From NCBI GenBank assembly GCA_050303435.1, contig JBNLBT010000149.1:1-5631 (forward strand): DNA of 5,631 nt. The letters run 5' to 3'. The DNA is from JBNLBT01 sp050303435 (GTDB lineage Bacteria; Pseudomonadota; Gammaproteobacteria; Xanthomonadales; Marinicellaceae). The translations under genes and the position numbers were made by a program. The notes beneath the pieces are model-generated. The model was not told the DNA's origin. It did not search any database and worked only from the letters and a program-made list of their open reading frames with translations. This document shows, in pieces, positions 5,168 through 5,631 of the stretch (within the stretch, counting starts at the first letter, position 1; each line of letters starts with the position of its first letter).

Positions 5168-5631
5168 ATGGGGCCTTGGAAGCTGAATTGTTCTAGACAA
5201 CAAAACAAGTGGATTTTACAGATGACTCTGGCCTTGCTTGTGGCATTGCCGTGTGCATCACATGCATCCATCGGTGATGAAGTTGGGCGATTTCTCGGCG
5301 ATGCTTCAGCTGGTATTGCCGATGAATTCATGCGTGTAGTCGCTGCAGCCGAAAATGCAGCCAGGGCCGTGATTGGAGAAGCAGACAAGGCCACTCAAGC
5401 GCGTTTGAATCAAGTTGAAGGCATTGTCAAATCCACAATCCATGACATCGATAACTTGGCGGATAAACATGAGGATAAAGTGGACCGCATTCTTAGAGAT
5501 CGCATTTCTCAAATTCAGACACTCGAGAAAGCATTTTTTGCCGACATCAATCAAGCCATACGCAATCTGGAATGCACCATCGGCAGAAACCTTAAAGACG
5601 ATTTGAATGTGGCTTTGGGTGGCTTTGGGCG
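5168..5631 (+). CDS. Secreted, highly helical protein of unknown function, C-terminus beyond the window
   Basis: 154 codons are open to the right edge, so the gene is partial. An N-terminal signal peptide is clear: a basic N-region (1-14), a hydrophobic core about 16-29 (ILQMTLALLVALP), and likely cleavage after SHA at residue 33. The mature part (34-154) has no proline and is rich in Ala, Asp, Glu, Lys, Ile and Leu in heptad- or 11-mer-like spacing. This predicts a long amphipathic helix or coiled coil, with a single cysteine (C136) in the mature part seen so far. It is exported to the periplasm or beyond. I do not recognise a family; tether-like, apolipoprotein-like or the stalk of a larger secreted protein are all possible. 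The reading frame is not shared with the minus-strand open frames that overlap it, which are shadows. Confidence 0.82.
   Translation, partial: MGPWKLNCSRQQNKWILQMTLALLVALPCASHASIGDEVGRFLGDASAGIADEFMRVVAAAENAARAVIGEADKATQARLNQVEGIVKSTIHDIDNLADKHEDKVDRILRDRISQIQTLEKAFFADINQAIRNLECTIGRNLKDDLNVALGGFG

Noticed and set aside
5035..5554. Minus-strand open frames over the secreted-protein gene
   Set aside because: They overlap a plus-strand gene with a strong ribosome binding site and signal peptide; they have neither.

Overview
The window looks like ordinary chromosomal DNA of a Gram-negative bacterium. A gammaproteobacterium near the Xanthomonadales or Marinicella-like lineages is plausible. This rests on three things: a REP-associated-type transposase, a large exported protein built of SdrB, Calx-beta and DUF11 modules, and a C-terminal tail resembling the IPTL-CTERM surface-sorting signals of such bacteria. 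The taxonomic guess is inference; there is no rRNA or other marker gene here.

Layout, left to right. (1) Positions 1-521, minus strand: the N-terminal 173 residues of a Y1/HUH transposase of the REP-associated (RAYT, IS200-like) type, running off the left edge, with a good ribosome binding site and a plausible promoter. (2) Positions 522-811: a gene-free stretch unusually rich in inverted repeats (571-588, 641-665, 709-761, 775-798). The last lies just after the stop codon of the next gene and may end its transcript. (3) Positions 812-3856, minus strand: a 1014-residue exported multidomain protein, the main feature of the window. It has a signal peptide, a beta-rich N-terminal region, a bacterial Ig-like domain, three SdrB repeats with calcium-type loops, two Calx-beta domains, a DUF11 domain and a C-terminal helix with a basic tail. 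(4) Positions 3857-4104: an AT-rich spacer with no gene. (5) Positions 4105-4380 and 4467-4919, both minus strand: a small two-helix membrane protein, and upstream of it a HEAT-like hypothetical protein. They may be co-transcribed. (6) Positions 4920-5167: a divergent intergenic region with a perfect 16-bp palindrome and tandem TTGATCAC boxes. (7) Positions 5168-5631, plus strand: the start of a secreted, highly helical protein of unknown function, cut by the right edge.

The genes do not form an obvious pathway. The large gene is probably a stand-alone surface adhesin or matrix-type protein, the transposase is a domesticated or selfish single-copy element beside it, and the three right-hand genes are hypothetical. 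I see no CRISPR array, tRNA, rRNA, integron, phage module or clear defence system. The points most worth a second look are the palindrome cluster beside the transposase, the variant sorting tail of the large protein, and the palindrome and repeat boxes ahead of the secreted helical protein.
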